From positions 1-57,207 of the forward strand of contig JAZSAS010000039.1 of assembly GCA_045602005.1 (NCBI GenBank): a DNA stretch of 57,207 nucleotides, written 5' to 3'. The notes beneath the pieces were generated by a model. It searched no databases. It worked only from the letters and a program-made list of their open reading frames with translations, and had not been told where the DNA came from. Made by a program: the position numbers and the translations under genes. Each line of letters begins with the position of its first letter. Within the stretch, counting starts at the first letter, position 1. Below are positions 7,730-16,195 of this stretch, one piece after another. This stretch comes from UMGS755 sp045602005. GTDB lineage: Bacteria > Bacillota > Clostridia > UBA1381 > UBA9506.

Positions 7730-8807
7730 AAGTTTTCGCCTCCAATAATAAATCAGCCATGACAATGGCTGTGGCTGCCTCAATCACACAGACAGCACGG
7801 GGCACAATACAGGGATCATGCCGACCGTGGATAGATATGGTTTCTTCTCGGTTCGTTTTCACATTTACCGTTTGCTGTGGCTGAGAAATTGAAGGGGTTG
7901 GTTTGATGGCAGTGGAGAAGCAGAGCGGCATGCCGTTTGTTATGCCACCGTTGATGCCGCCGTTGTGGTTGGTTTTGGTTTTAATCTGTCCGTTTTCAAG
8001 GCAAATAGCATCGTTTGCCTCGCTGCCACGGAGCGTGCTAATGGCAAAGCCAGTGCCGAATTCCATGCCCTTAACTGCCGGAATGGAAAACAGCATGGCA
8101 GCCAGCCGGCTTTCTGCCGATTCAAAAAACGGCGAGCCAAGACCTGTGGGTAAACCGGTGACCATGGCTTCAATAACGCCTCCGACGGAATCCTGCTCCA
8201 TGCGGGCGCTTTCAATGGCCTCTGCATAGAGTTCGGCCACTGCGGGCTTTAAAACAGGCAACGTTTCCTCTTTCAGTTTGCGGTAGGCCGCATAGTTCGG
8301 CGAAACTATGTCAAAGGACGCATCCTGATGGTTCTGAATAGATTTAATATGTGCAAAAATTTCAATGCCTTGTGCGGCCAAAAATGGCTTTAAAACGGCA
8401 CCTGCAAACACTAAAGGTGCTGTGAGACGGCCAGAAAAGTGACCGCCGCCCCGATAATCTGAAAAACCGTGATAACGGCAGAGTGATGTAAAATCTGCAT
8501 GGGATGGTCGCAACAGATGGGGAGTGTAGTCCTTGGAGCGGGTGTTGGTATTTTCAATCAGAGCACAAAGGGGAGTTCCAGTGGTTTTGCCCTCAAAAAA
8601 ACCGCTGACAATTTTGGGAACATCTCCCTCTTTGCGTGGTGTTGAAAAAGCGTTTCGCCCAGGAGCACGGCGTTCCATTTCTTTTTGAATCAAATCCAAA
8701 TCAAGGGGAAGTCCTGCCGGCAGTCCGTCCAGCACAACACCAATGGCATCAGAATGGGATTCACCAAAAATAGACAATTTTAAAATATTTCCAAATACGT
8801 TTGCCAT
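7701..8807 (-). CDS. aroC: Chorismate synthase
   Basis: This 368-residue protein makes chorismate from EPSP using reduced FMN. It opens with the diagnostic FGNILKLSIFGESHSDAIGVVLDGLPAG. It also has RRAPGRNAFSTPRKEGD, HADFTSLCRYHGFSDYRGGGHFSGR and a C-terminal GRHDPCIVPRAVCVIEA. Length is standard. AGGAGG lies ahead of the ATG. It begins 9 bp after aroA and overlaps pheA by 29 bp, so it sits in the middle of a tight aromatic operon. Confidence 0.96.
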   Translation of the reverse strand: MANVFGNILKLSIFGESHSDAIGVVLDGLPAGLPLDLDLIQKEMERRAPGRNAFSTPRKEGDVPKIVSGFFEGKTTGTPLCALIENTNTRSKDYTPHLLRPSHADFTSLCRYHGFSDYRGGGHFSGRLTAPLVFAGAVLKPFLAAQGIEIFAHIKSIQNHQDASFDIVSPNYAAYRKLKEETLPVLKPAVAELYAEAIESARMEQDSVGGVIEAMVTGLPTGLGSPFFESAESRLAAMLFSIPAVKGMEFGTGFAISTLRGSEANDAICLENGQIKTKTNHNGGINGGITNGMPLCFSTAIKPTPSISQPQQTVNVKTNREETISIHGRHDPCIVPRAVCVIEAATAIVMADLLLEAKTYAEPASKTN

Positions 8808-8816
8808 AATATCCTC

Positions 8817-10022
8817 CTAATTCTGCAGTTTTTTATAGTCCTGCCAGAAGTTTCCGTAGGATTTTGCCACGCACTCAGCGCCCATAACCGTGACATTGCC
8901 TTCTGCCACTGTTGCGGCAATGGCAGCTGCCATTGCAATGCGGTGGTCGTTAAAGGCATCTACCATGCACCCTGCAAGAGGTGTTTTGCCATGAATGATC
9001 AAGGCATCTTCCGTCTCGCAGATATCAGCGCCGAACCGGGTCAGCATGTCTGTTGTGGTGGCGAGACGGTCGCTTTCTTTTATACGTAGCCGGGCTGCGT
9101 TTACAATTTTTGTTGTGCCTTCAGCCTGTGTGGCCAACACAGCCAGCACCGGCACCAAATCAGGAATCTGGCTGACATCAATGGTTATGCCCCTCATAGG
9201 CTTTCCAAAGCGCTGAAGAATCGACAAAATTTCTCTATCGCCCTGCGAAGAATCGGGCAAGAGACCCTGCACATCCACCTGACTGCCCATGGCATTAGCA
9301 CACAGATAAAAGGCAGCCTGTGAGTAATCTCCTTCAACGATCAAATGACAAGGCTTGTAGTGCTGGTTGCCGCAGATGGTATATTTCCGGTAGTCATCAC
9401 TGCAGTCAACTGCTATGCCAAAAGAACGGAGAATATCCAGCGTCATTTGAATATACCCCACAGATTCTACCGGTGTTGTCAACTCCAGAGTGCTGTCTGT
9501 CTCTAAAAGGGGCAGAGCAAACAAAAGTCCTGTAATAAACTGGGAGCTGATGTTGCCGGGCAGACGGTAGGTGCCGCCCCTTAGCTTTCCTGAAAAGGTG
9601 ACAGTTGAGTCTGTGCGACTAAATGCGATGTCTTCTTCTTCACACAGTGCAAAATAAGGGTCTAAGGGCCTAGACATTAGCCGCCCTTTGCCTGTAAAGG
9701 TAACTTCCTTGCCGGCAATCCAAGCCAGGGGGATTAAAAACCGCAGTGTAGAGCCGGATTCATTACAGTCAATGATTGTGCCTTTACAGGGGCAGGGAAT
9801 AGTACCCTTGACAGTTAGACAACTCTCTGTTCTTGAAATCGTTGCGCCAAAGGCCTCCATAGCTAACGTTGTGGCACTGATGTCCTCTGAAAAAGCAATG
9901 TTGGCAATAGAAGATGTGCCGCCGGCCAGACAAGCGGCAATAACAGCGCGATGTGCCTGACTTTTTGAAGGGGGAACGGTGACCGTTCCCCTGAGTTTTT
10001 TCGGTATAATGATTTGTTCCAT
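8817..10022 (-). CDS. aroA: EPSP synthase (3-phosphoshikimate 1-carboxyvinyltransferase)
   Basis: This 401-residue enzyme joins shikimate-3-phosphate and phosphoenolpyruvate. The start IPKKLRGTVTVPPSKSQAHRAVI carries the conserved PSKSxxHR motif. CNESGSTLRFLIPLA, the ISSQFITGLLFALP segment, RIKESDRL and DHRIAMAAA follow. The length is slightly short of the usual ~425-430. GAGGGG precedes the ATG. It begins only 14 bp after pheT, which places it in the same transcript as the Phe-tRNA synthetase. Confidence 0.95.
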   Translation of the reverse strand: MEQIIIPKKLRGTVTVPPSKSQAHRAVIAACLAGGTSSIANIAFSEDISATTLAMEAFGATISRTESCLTVKGTIPCPCKGTIIDCNESGSTLRFLIPLAWIAGKEVTFTGKGRLMSRPLDPYFALCEEEDIAFSRTDSTVTFSGKLRGGTYRLPGNISSQFITGLLFALPLLETDSTLELTTPVESVGYIQMTLDILRSFGIAVDCSDDYRKYTICGNQHYKPCHLIVEGDYSQAAFYLCANAMGSQVDVQGLLPDSSQGDREILSILQRFGKPMRGITIDVSQIPDLVPVLAVLATQAEGTTKIVNAARLRIKESDRLATTTDMLTRFGADICETEDALIIHGKTPLAGCMVDAFNDHRIAMAAAIAATVAEGNVTVMGAECVAKSYGNFWQDYKKLQN

Positions 10023-10036
10023 GGTAACCCCTCGTT

Positions 10037-12406
10037 TTATCGGAGTGTTGCACCCAAGTCTTTTTCCAGTGCTGCAAGAATATCGTTGACAGTTTCGTTT
10101 ACTTCAGCATCGGTTAAAGTCTTATCCATAGACTGGAGCGTCAGCTTATAGGCCATAGATTTTTTACCCTCAGCCACTTGCTTACCTTTATACACATCGA
10201 ACAGCACCAGTCCGGCAAACAGTTTTTTGGCTTTTTTCTTCATGATAGACTCAACATCTGCCGCCAGCACTGCATCATCAACTAAAATGGCCAGGTCACG
10301 GGTCACAGCGGGATATTTCGGCAGAGGGGTGTAGGATTTTGTATTTTTTGCATAGGTCAGCAAATCGGGCAGGTTAATTTGAGCGACATAAATTTCCGTG
10401 TCAAGGTCATAGTTATCACAAACTTCCGGATGAATCTGTCCTAAAATGCCGATTTCCTTTTTACCTACACAAATCGAGGTGCACCGTCCCGGATGGAAGG
10501 TGGGATTTGTGCTTTCAGGCACAAATTTTGCACCGGAAAGGCCAATGCTGTCAAACAGTGTTTCGGCAATGCCCTTGATATCATAAAAATCACAATTACC
10601 ATACATACCAAGACAAACAACCTTGCGTTCTTCAGGCAGACCTTCTTCAGCAGGAATGTAAATGGTTGCCAGTTCAAACAGCTTAGCAGCTTCTGCCTTG
10701 AAATTTCTGTTCCGTGCCAGCGTTTCCAGCATGGAATGAATGGCTGTGGTTCGCATAATGGAATTTTCCTCACCCAGAGGGTTGCTGATGGTGACAGCGC
10801 TTCTGAGGGGACTGTCAGCAGACAGACACAGCTTGTCAAACAGGTTGGGATTGGTGAAACTGTAGGTCACAATTTCATTCATTCCACAGGCGCAAAGCAG
10901 GTTTTTAACCTTGTCTTCCAGCTTTTGGCTTGGGGTTTTCACACTGTGAGCCGTTTCACCGCACATTAAGGTGGAAGGAATTTTGTCATAACCGTAAATA
11001 CGCAGAACTTCCTCTGCAACATCTGCAAAGCCCTCTATATCTTTGCGGAAGGATGGAGGAATAACTGTGTCTTCATTCACAATGAAATCCAACGCTTTTA
11101 ATGTTTTGTCCATAAATGCCTTATCTATTTCTGTGCCTAAAAATGCGTTGATTTTCTGCGCATCATAGGGGATTACATTGGGCATTTCCTGTTCACCACG
11201 AATATCAATCATGCCGTCAACCACTTCGCCGCAGTCAAGCAGCTCCACCAGTTCGCAGGCACGGAGAATGGCTGGCTCTGTGTTTTCCGGGTCCAATCCC
11301 TTTTCATAGCGGGAGGAGCTTTCTGTTCTCAAACCAAGCTTGCGAGCGGTTTTTCGCACTAACGGTGCTTTAAAGGTAGCCGATTCAAACAAAATCGTTG
11401 TGGTATCGTCTTTCACTTCGGAGTTCTGTCCACCCATAACACCGGCAACACCTATTGGTTTTTTGCCATCGCAAATCATGAGCATAGAATCATCTAGCAT
11501 TCTGGTGACATCATCCAGCGTGGTCAGGATTTCGCCGGCTTTGGCACGGCGCACGTTAACGGCAGCACCCTCTAAGTCACGCAGGTCGAAGGCGTGCATG
11601 GGTTGACCATATTCCAGCATAATGTAGTTGGTGATGTCAACAATGTTGTTGATAGAACGAATGCCGCAAGCCTTCAGTCGGTCTTGCATCCACTTGGGGG
11701 AGGGTCCGATTTTAACATTTTTAATGACCTTACCGCAATAACGCAGACAGCCTTCCTTGTCTTCAACGGAAATGGAAACATAATTGTGAATATCATCGCC
11801 GCAGCCTTTAACAACCGGTTTTTTTAGCGTGAAAGGCTTGTCGAAGGTCACAGCGGTTTCCCGCGCAAGACCAATCACCGACAAACAGTCAGGCCGGTTG
11901 GAGGTGATTTCAAAATCAACAATATTTTCATTTAAATTAAACACTTCACGAATATCCATACCTGCCGGCAGGGTATCGTCCAGAATTAAAATGCCATATT
12001 CTGCATCGGGAAAATCGGCTTCTGTCATGCCCAATTCTTCATAAGAACACAGCATGCCGGCAGATTCAACGCCCCGGAGCTTACCGGTTTTGATTTTTGT
12101 GCCGTCAGGCAGCAGTGCACCATCTAAGGCCACAGGAACAGTCTGACCGGGTTTTACGTTGGGAGCTCCAGTGACAATTTGCAGTTGCTCTTTGCCTACA
12201 TCAATTTTGCAGACAACCAATTTATCTGCATCGGGGTGAGGTGCAATATCCAGAATTTTACCAACAACCACGTTCTTAAGGTTATCGCCGGCGTTTTCAA
12301 TGCCTTCAACCTTAGAACCTGTCATGGTCATGGCGTGGTTATATTCGGCGGGCGTAATGCCGGAAATATCAGTGTAATCGCTAAGCCAACTCATAGGTAT
12401 TTTCAT
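10037..12406 (-). CDS. pheT: Phenylalanyl-tRNA synthetase beta subunit
   Basis: This 789-residue protein matches PheT of the bacterial alpha2-beta2 enzyme. It begins MKIPMSWLSDYTDISG and has a tRNA-binding EMAP-like domain near residues 40-150 (VVGKILDIAPHPDADKLVVCKIDVG). It continues with the B3/B4 editing region (ITSNRPDCLSVIGLARE, YEKGLDPENTEPAILRA), B5, a catalytic-like core and the C-terminal ferredoxin-fold anticodon domain (PKYPAVTRDLAILVDD). It pairs with PheS, whose gene ends 22 bp upstream, and lies under T-box control. Confidence 0.96.
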   Translation of the reverse strand: MKIPMSWLSDYTDISGITPAEYNHAMTMTGSKVEGIENAGDNLKNVVVGKILDIAPHPDADKLVVCKIDVGKEQLQIVTGAPNVKPGQTVPVALDGALLPDGTKIKTGKLRGVESAGMLCSYEELGMTEADFPDAEYGILILDDTLPAGMDIREVFNLNENIVDFEITSNRPDCLSVIGLARETAVTFDKPFTLKKPVVKGCGDDIHNYVSISVEDKEGCLRYCGKVIKNVKIGPSPKWMQDRLKACGIRSINNIVDITNYIMLEYGQPMHAFDLRDLEGAAVNVRRAKAGEILTTLDDVTRMLDDSMLMICDGKKPIGVAGVMGGQNSEVKDDTTTILFESATFKAPLVRKTARKLGLRTESSSRYEKGLDPENTEPAILRACELVELLDCGEVVDGMIDIRGEQEMPNVIPYDAQKINAFLGTEIDKAFMDKTLKALDFIVNEDTVIPPSFRKDIEGFADVAEEVLRIYGYDKIPSTLMCGETAHSVKTPSQKLEDKVKNLLCACGMNEIVTYSFTNPNLFDKLCLSADSPLRSAVTISNPLGEENSIMRTTAIHSMLETLARNRNFKAEAAKLFELATIYIPAEEGLPEERKVVCLGMYGNCDFYDIKGIAETLFDSIGLSGAKFVPESTNPTFHPGRCTSICVGKKEIGILGQIHPEVCDNYDLDTEIYVAQINLPDLLTYAKNTKSYTPLPKYPAVTRDLAILVDDAVLAADVESIMKKKAKKLFAGLVLFDVYKGKQVAEGKKSMAYKLTLQSMDKTLTDAEVNETVNDILAALEKDLGATLR

Positions 12407-12428
12407 CGTATCTCTTCCTTTCTATGCC

Positions 12429-13448
12429 TTAAAACTGGTTTAAGAACCGCAAGTCGTTATCATATAAATGGCGCATATCGTCAATATTTAAACGGCGCAT
12501 AACAATACGCTCAAGTCCCAATCCAAACGCAAAGCCGCTGTAAATTGACGTATCAATGCCGCAACGCTCTAACACCTTGGGATGCACCATGCCGGCACCT
12601 AACAGTTCGATAAATCCCTCGCCTTTGCAAACACGGCAACCCTTGCCGCCACAAACAAAACAGGAAATATCAACTTCAGCACTGGGCTCTGTAAACGGGA
12701 AGTGATGGGGACGGAAACGAAGAACAGCATCGTTGCCGTACAGGGTTTTCATAAACACCTCAAGAGTGCCCTTTAAATCACCCATGGTGATGCCTTTGTC
12801 AACAACCAATCCCTCAATTTGGTGAAAGACGGGGGAGTGTGTGGCATCTACAGCGTCGCTGCGGTACACACGACCCGGTGCAATGACACGAATGGGTGGT
12901 TTTTGATTTTCCATAACACGAATCTGTACAGATGAGGTTTGAGAACGGAGCACAACGTTATCGTTAATGTAGAAAGTATCCTGAGTATCACGGGCAGGAT
13001 GGTCTTTGGGAATATTCAAGGCTTCAAAATTATAGTAATCATATTCCACTTCAGGACCTTCTGCAATAGAGAAACCCATGCCTACAAAAATATCTTTAAT
13101 TTCATCCAGCACGGTAGTCAGCGGATGTGTTTTGCCCAAGACAGGTTTTCTGCCTGCCATGGTAACATCGAGAATTTCACTTTTCAGTTGCTCGCCTCTG
13201 GCCTTATCCTGCAACGCTTTTTTCTGCTCTTCAATTTTGCCCTCAATAAAACTTCTCACTTCATTGGCAAGCTGACCAATCACCGGGCGTTCTTCGGCAG
13301 AGAGTCCGCCCATTCCACGAAGAATGGCAGTGAGTTCACCCTTTTTGCCTAACAGGCCGATGCGAATATCCTCCAAATCCTGCAGCGTTTTTGCTCCTGA
13401 AAGAGCATTTTCTGCTTTTTCTTTCATACTTAAAAGCTGGTCTTTCAT
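12429..13448 (-). CDS. pheS: Phenylalanyl-tRNA synthetase alpha subunit
   Basis: This 339-residue class II synthetase subunit has an N-terminal coiled-coil (MKDQLLSMKEKAENALSG), then HPLTTVLDEIKDIF and PARDTQDTFYI. Class II motif 2 appears around RVYRSDAVDATHSPVFHQIEG and motif 3 as GLGLERIVMRRLNIDDMRHLY. A Cys cluster CFVCGGKGCRVCKGEGF is present, as in many PheS. The ATG at 13448 follows GAAAGGAG; the longer open frame upstream runs through the T-box and was rejected. It is the first gene behind the T-box. Confidence 0.97.
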   Translation of the reverse strand: MKDQLLSMKEKAENALSGAKTLQDLEDIRIGLLGKKGELTAILRGMGGLSAEERPVIGQLANEVRSFIEGKIEEQKKALQDKARGEQLKSEILDVTMAGRKPVLGKTHPLTTVLDEIKDIFVGMGFSIAEGPEVEYDYYNFEALNIPKDHPARDTQDTFYINDNVVLRSQTSSVQIRVMENQKPPIRVIAPGRVYRSDAVDATHSPVFHQIEGLVVDKGITMGDLKGTLEVFMKTLYGNDAVLRFRPHHFPFTEPSAEVDISCFVCGGKGCRVCKGEGFIELLGAGMVHPKVLERCGIDTSIYSGFAFGLGLERIVMRRLNIDDMRHLYDNDLRFLNQF

Positions 13449-13469
13449 GATTTTCTCCTTTCTAGATAC

Positions 13470-13497
13470 AAAAAACCCGTCCCTAAAAAGGGACGGG
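13470..13497 (-). terminator. Regulated terminator of the pheS T-box
   Basis: On the minus strand, the 9-bp arms CCCGTCCCT and AGGGACGGG surround a four-base loop and are followed by a run of six T. It lies between the T-box sequence and the pheS ribosome site, as expected for an attenuator that is melted when uncharged tRNA-Phe stabilises the antiterminator. Confidence 0.9.
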
Positions 13498-13729
13498 CAT
13501 AAAGTTGCTCGTGGTACCACCCTTATTCCCGGAGCAAGCTCCGGCTCATTGGCGCATAACGTTCGCAAAACGGCACTGTCTAATGGCGCAGGCGTTCAAC
13601 AGCACAGCTCCGAGGTGAAATTTGGGGCCTGCCCTTAACCGGATTTCCTTTCAGCCTGTGAGAAATCCTCTCTTTTTGAGGTGTTGGCGGCCTTACTTTG
13701 CCTCTTCATTGCTTTTTTTGTTATCATAT
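13470..13729 (-). promoter_or_regulatory. T-box leader specific for tRNA-Phe
   Basis: The minus strand carries the T-box core AGGGTGGTACCACG at 13510-13523, directly before the terminator. Upstream is a Stem I-like region with GAAGAGG, an AGTA bulge and an AGAGAGG/GCTGAAAGG distal-loop pair. A likely specifier codon TTC (Phe) sits at 13617-13619, in an A/T-rich loop followed by A. The leader would read through when uncharged tRNA-Phe binds. The downstream genes (pheS, pheT, aroA, aroC, pheA, aroK) match this specificity. Confidence 0.93.
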
Positions 13730-13735
13730 ATAGTA

Positions 13736-13764
13736 AGTATATCATAAAATCAAAATTTTTGCAA
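13736..13764 (-). promoter_or_regulatory. Sigma-A-type promoter of the phe/aro operon
   Basis: Minus-strand TTGCAA (13759-13764), a 17-bp spacer and TATACT (13736-13741). The predicted transcript start near 13729 leaves about 280 nt of leader, matching the T-box. Confidence 0.75.
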
Positions 13765-13838
13765 GGTTTTTGTAATAAATTTTTGACAGCGGTTTTTAAG
13801 ATTCCGAAAATAAGTCACAGACCTGTTTGCGTCAATAG

Positions 13839-13874
13839 AAAAGGAGATGTTACTCCTTTTAGAATAACATCTCC
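13839..13874 (-). terminator. Terminator of the small membrane protein gene
   Basis: The arms GGAGATGTTA and TAACATCTCC surround a 12-base loop, followed on the minus strand by TTTTC. It separates the small membrane gene from the T-box operon promoter. Confidence 0.8.
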
Positions 13875-13898
13875 TGGGTTGTTGTGCTACATGCACTG

Positions 13899-14309
13899 TT
13901 ACTCGTTGTCCTCACAGCCGACAACACATTTTATCAGACAGGCCGTTGTTGTTAGCGTTAGGGTGAACAAGCCCAGTAATGCGCCGGTTATGATGGCTCC
14001 GAGAACACTGGTTGCAGCAAAAGTAATGCCTAACAGAATAATCGATGCCAGCACTGTGCCCAAAATGCCTGTTAGCAGGGTAGGCAGGGTTTTACATACA
14101 CAGCCTGTCACCCCTGCAGAGCGGATAAAGGCAGAGGACAAAAGGCCCACTGCCAGATAGACCACTGCAATGCCGAACAACACCCATAAAAAGGCGGGGG
14201 TCACAGCAATAACAGCGGTGTAGCTGAGCACGGCGGTGATAACACCGATGATGATGCTTGCCACAATGGAAAGAGCTACACAGTCGTGTTTGCAGTCGCA
14301 GTTACACAT
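13899..14309 (-). CDS. Small membrane protein with Cys-rich ends, function unknown
   Basis: I do not recognise a family with confidence. The 136 residues contain about four hydrophobic segments rich in Ala, Val, Ile, Leu and Thr, with few charged residues. The N-terminus is MCNCDCKHDC, and Cys pairs occur again around residue 71 (GCVCK) and in the C-terminus (CLIKCVVGCED). Nearly all Cys lie outside the membrane segments, so they could bind metal or form cross-links. GGAGGTG precedes the ATG and a clear terminator follows, so it is a real single-gene unit. Cys-rich small membrane proteins of this sort occur in spore formers, but a spore role is only a guess. Confidence 0.75.
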   Translation of the reverse strand: MCNCDCKHDCVALSIVASIIIGVITAVLSYTAVIAVTPAFLWVLFGIAVVYLAVGLLSSAFIRSAGVTGCVCKTLPTLLTGILGTVLASIILLGITFAATSVLGAIITGALLGLFTLTLTTTACLIKCVVGCEDNE

Positions 14310-14382
14310 TTATTTTCACCTCCTGCTTTCAGTATATGAAATCTTTTTACAGGGGGTGATAAGAGAAAGAGAAAAGAAAGAA

Positions 14383-14400
14383 CTACAGCTTATGCTGTAG
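14383..14400 (-). terminator. Probable terminator downstream of murB
   Basis: The arms CTACAGC and GCTGTAG surround a four-base loop. On the minus strand they are followed by the pyrimidine-rich TTCTTTCTTTTC. The position, about 115 bp after murB, fits the end of the hprK-PHP-murB transcript. Confidence 0.6.
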
Positions 14401-14516
14401 CCCTTAAATAGGATTGTAATTTGTTTAAATTTAAATGATCAGAAGTGTCATTTTTAGCTTAAGAGGAGCTTTATTCTATATTGATGGTGAATTTCCATAT
14501 CTCCAATTTTTTTAAC

Positions 14517-15422
14517 TTAAAACTCTCCCACAAACCGAACCTCCGGTTCCAATGTTACACCGGTGTTTTTATAGACAGTTTCTTTTACCTGTTCCATCAA
14601 CCGGCAGACATCTTCTGCTGTGGCACCGCCTGTGTTTATCATGAAACCGGCATGTTTTTTCGAAATCTGTGCACCGCCCACAAAAGCACCTTTTAGCCCG
14701 GCATCTTCAATGAGTCGGCCGGCAAAATGCCCCTCAGGGCGCTTAAAAAAGCTGCCAGCACTAGGAAAGTTCAGGGGTTGTTTTTCTTTGCGACGGGCGT
14801 TTAAATCCCGCATGGTTTCTCGAATTTTCTCAGGGTCACCCGGCGTGAGACGGAGACGGGAACGGAGAATGATAAACGGCTTTCCTGAAAAAAAGCTTTT
14901 GCGATAGCCAAAGGTGTGCTGCTTGCCGGAAAGTGTGCATAAAGCACCATTTTCGTCCAGATATTCGGTTTCTATGGTTACATCCTTCATTTCACCGCCG
15001 TAGGCCCCTGCATTCATGAATATGGCGCCGCCCAGTGTGCCGGGAATGCCGCTGGCAAATTCAAGACCGGAAAGACCAGCATCTAATGCTGTCATGGCAA
15101 GCCGTGCCAATGAAATGCCGGCCTCGGCAATAATCTCATTTTCCTGAACATAGGTGCGGTTCATAGGCGCCGCCAGACGAATAACAACACCACGAATGCC
15201 CCGGTCGGAAACCAGCAGGTTCGAGCCTGCACCGATGACAAGAGGCACAATGCTTGCCTCGTGGAGAATCCTGAAGCATTGCGCCAGTGCATCAGCGGAT
15301 TCCGGCTGCAGCATAAGGTCAGCGGGACCGCCGATTTGAAAGGATGTATAATCACGCATGAGTGCGTTTTGCTTGACAGTGATACCAGGCTCTTTTATAA
15401 GCCGTGCAATCAACGTTTCCAT
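14517..15422 (-). CDS. murB: UDP-N-acetylenolpyruvoylglucosamine reductase
   Basis: This 301-residue FAD enzyme reduces the enolpyruvyl group to make UDP-MurNAc in peptidoglycan synthesis. Motifs: NALMRDYTSFQIGGPADLML, the FAD-site VIGAGSNLLVSD, SGIPGTLGGAIFMNAGAYGGE, the catalytic-Ser block PSAGSFFKRPEG and the C-terminal LEPEVRFVGEF. The compact C-terminus is like the short (type II) MurB of Firmicutes. GGAGGG precedes the ATG at 15422. It begins 11 bp after the PHP-domain gene, in the hprK operon. Confidence 0.95.
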   Translation of the reverse strand: METLIARLIKEPGITVKQNALMRDYTSFQIGGPADLMLQPESADALAQCFRILHEASIVPLVIGAGSNLLVSDRGIRGVVIRLAAPMNRTYVQENEIIAEAGISLARLAMTALDAGLSGLEFASGIPGTLGGAIFMNAGAYGGEMKDVTIETEYLDENGALCTLSGKQHTFGYRKSFFSGKPFIILRSRLRLTPGDPEKIRETMRDLNARRKEKQPLNFPSAGSFFKRPEGHFAGRLIEDAGLKGAFVGGAQISKKHAGFMINTGGATAEDVCRLMEQVKETVYKNTGVTLEPEVRFVGEF

Positions 15423-15433
15423 AATTCCCTCCA

Positions 15434-16195
15434 TTACCTTAAGATGGGTTCAGTGTTTTCAAAGCGTGCTCTCTCCCAACCTCTGCGATTGCAAAGATAG
15501 GTCAAAAAGCGTTCTGCCGTTAGATTCACAATTTGTTCCTCACGTATGCCTGCTTCCATAGCCAGTGTCCAGCACAGCTCCGTGTTACCCAGTTCATAAA
15601 TGTTGTGTGCATCTGTGGAAAGAATCACTTTAACATTCAGCTCCGCACAGCGTCGGGCAATTTTTTTGCAGTTTTCAATGCTCTTTTGTCGCAGCCAAAA
15701 GGTATGATTATTTAGCTCGATGACTTTATCATGCTGTTTGGCTGTTTCTAAAACGGCATCAATATCATAAGGAAAATCCGGCAGACCGCTGTGCCCAAGG
15801 GCGTCTATGAAAGGATTTTCCAGTGCCTTTATATAGGTGTTTGTATGTTCTTCTACAGTTCCCGGTATGAGGCAGGGTTTATGAATGCTGGCAATGACCC
15901 AATCCAGTTGCCCTAGCACCGTTTGTGATAAATCAACGGTGCCCTGATAGTCAATGATGTTTGTTTCTGCGCCGTGCAACAGATATAGGGAGCCAATCTT
16001 ATGTGGCAAAGATTGCAAGCAGGAGAAATGCCAAAAATGAGCACCATCCGTGGTAGCAGGGCCGTGGTCGGTAATAGCCAACAGGGAAAGTCCCAGCTCC
16101 TGAGAGTGCTGCACCATCTCGCCAATCGTGCTGTAAGCATGTTGACTGACAAGAGTGTGAGTGTGAACCTCGGTTTGAATTTTACTCTTCTTCAA
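15434..16195 (-). CDS. PHP-domain phosphatase (YcdX-like)
   Basis: This 253-residue protein has the PHP metal-site motifs in order: EVHTHTLVSQHAYST, ITDHGPA, HGAETNI, ASIHKP, DALGHSGLPDF and the final STDAHNIYELG. Such proteins hydrolyse phosphoesters using a trinuclear metal centre; the substrate is not known. It lies between hprK (14-bp overlap) and murB, an order common in Clostridia. Confidence 0.9.
   Translation of the reverse strand: MKKSKIQTEVHTHTLVSQHAYSTIGEMVQHSQELGLSLLAITDHGPATTDGAHFWHFSCLQSLPHKIGSLYLLHGAETNIIDYQGTVDLSQTVLGQLDWVIASIHKPCLIPGTVEEHTNTYIKALENPFIDALGHSGLPDFPYDIDAVLETAKQHDKVIELNNHTFWLRQKSIENCKKIARRCAELNVKVILSTDAHNIYELGNTELCWTLAMEAGIREEQIVNLTAERFLTYLCNRRGWERARFENTEPILR

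Noticed and set aside
13449..13568. N-terminal extension of pheS
   Set aside because: The 40 extra codons run through the T-box antiterminator and terminator and have no ribosome site.
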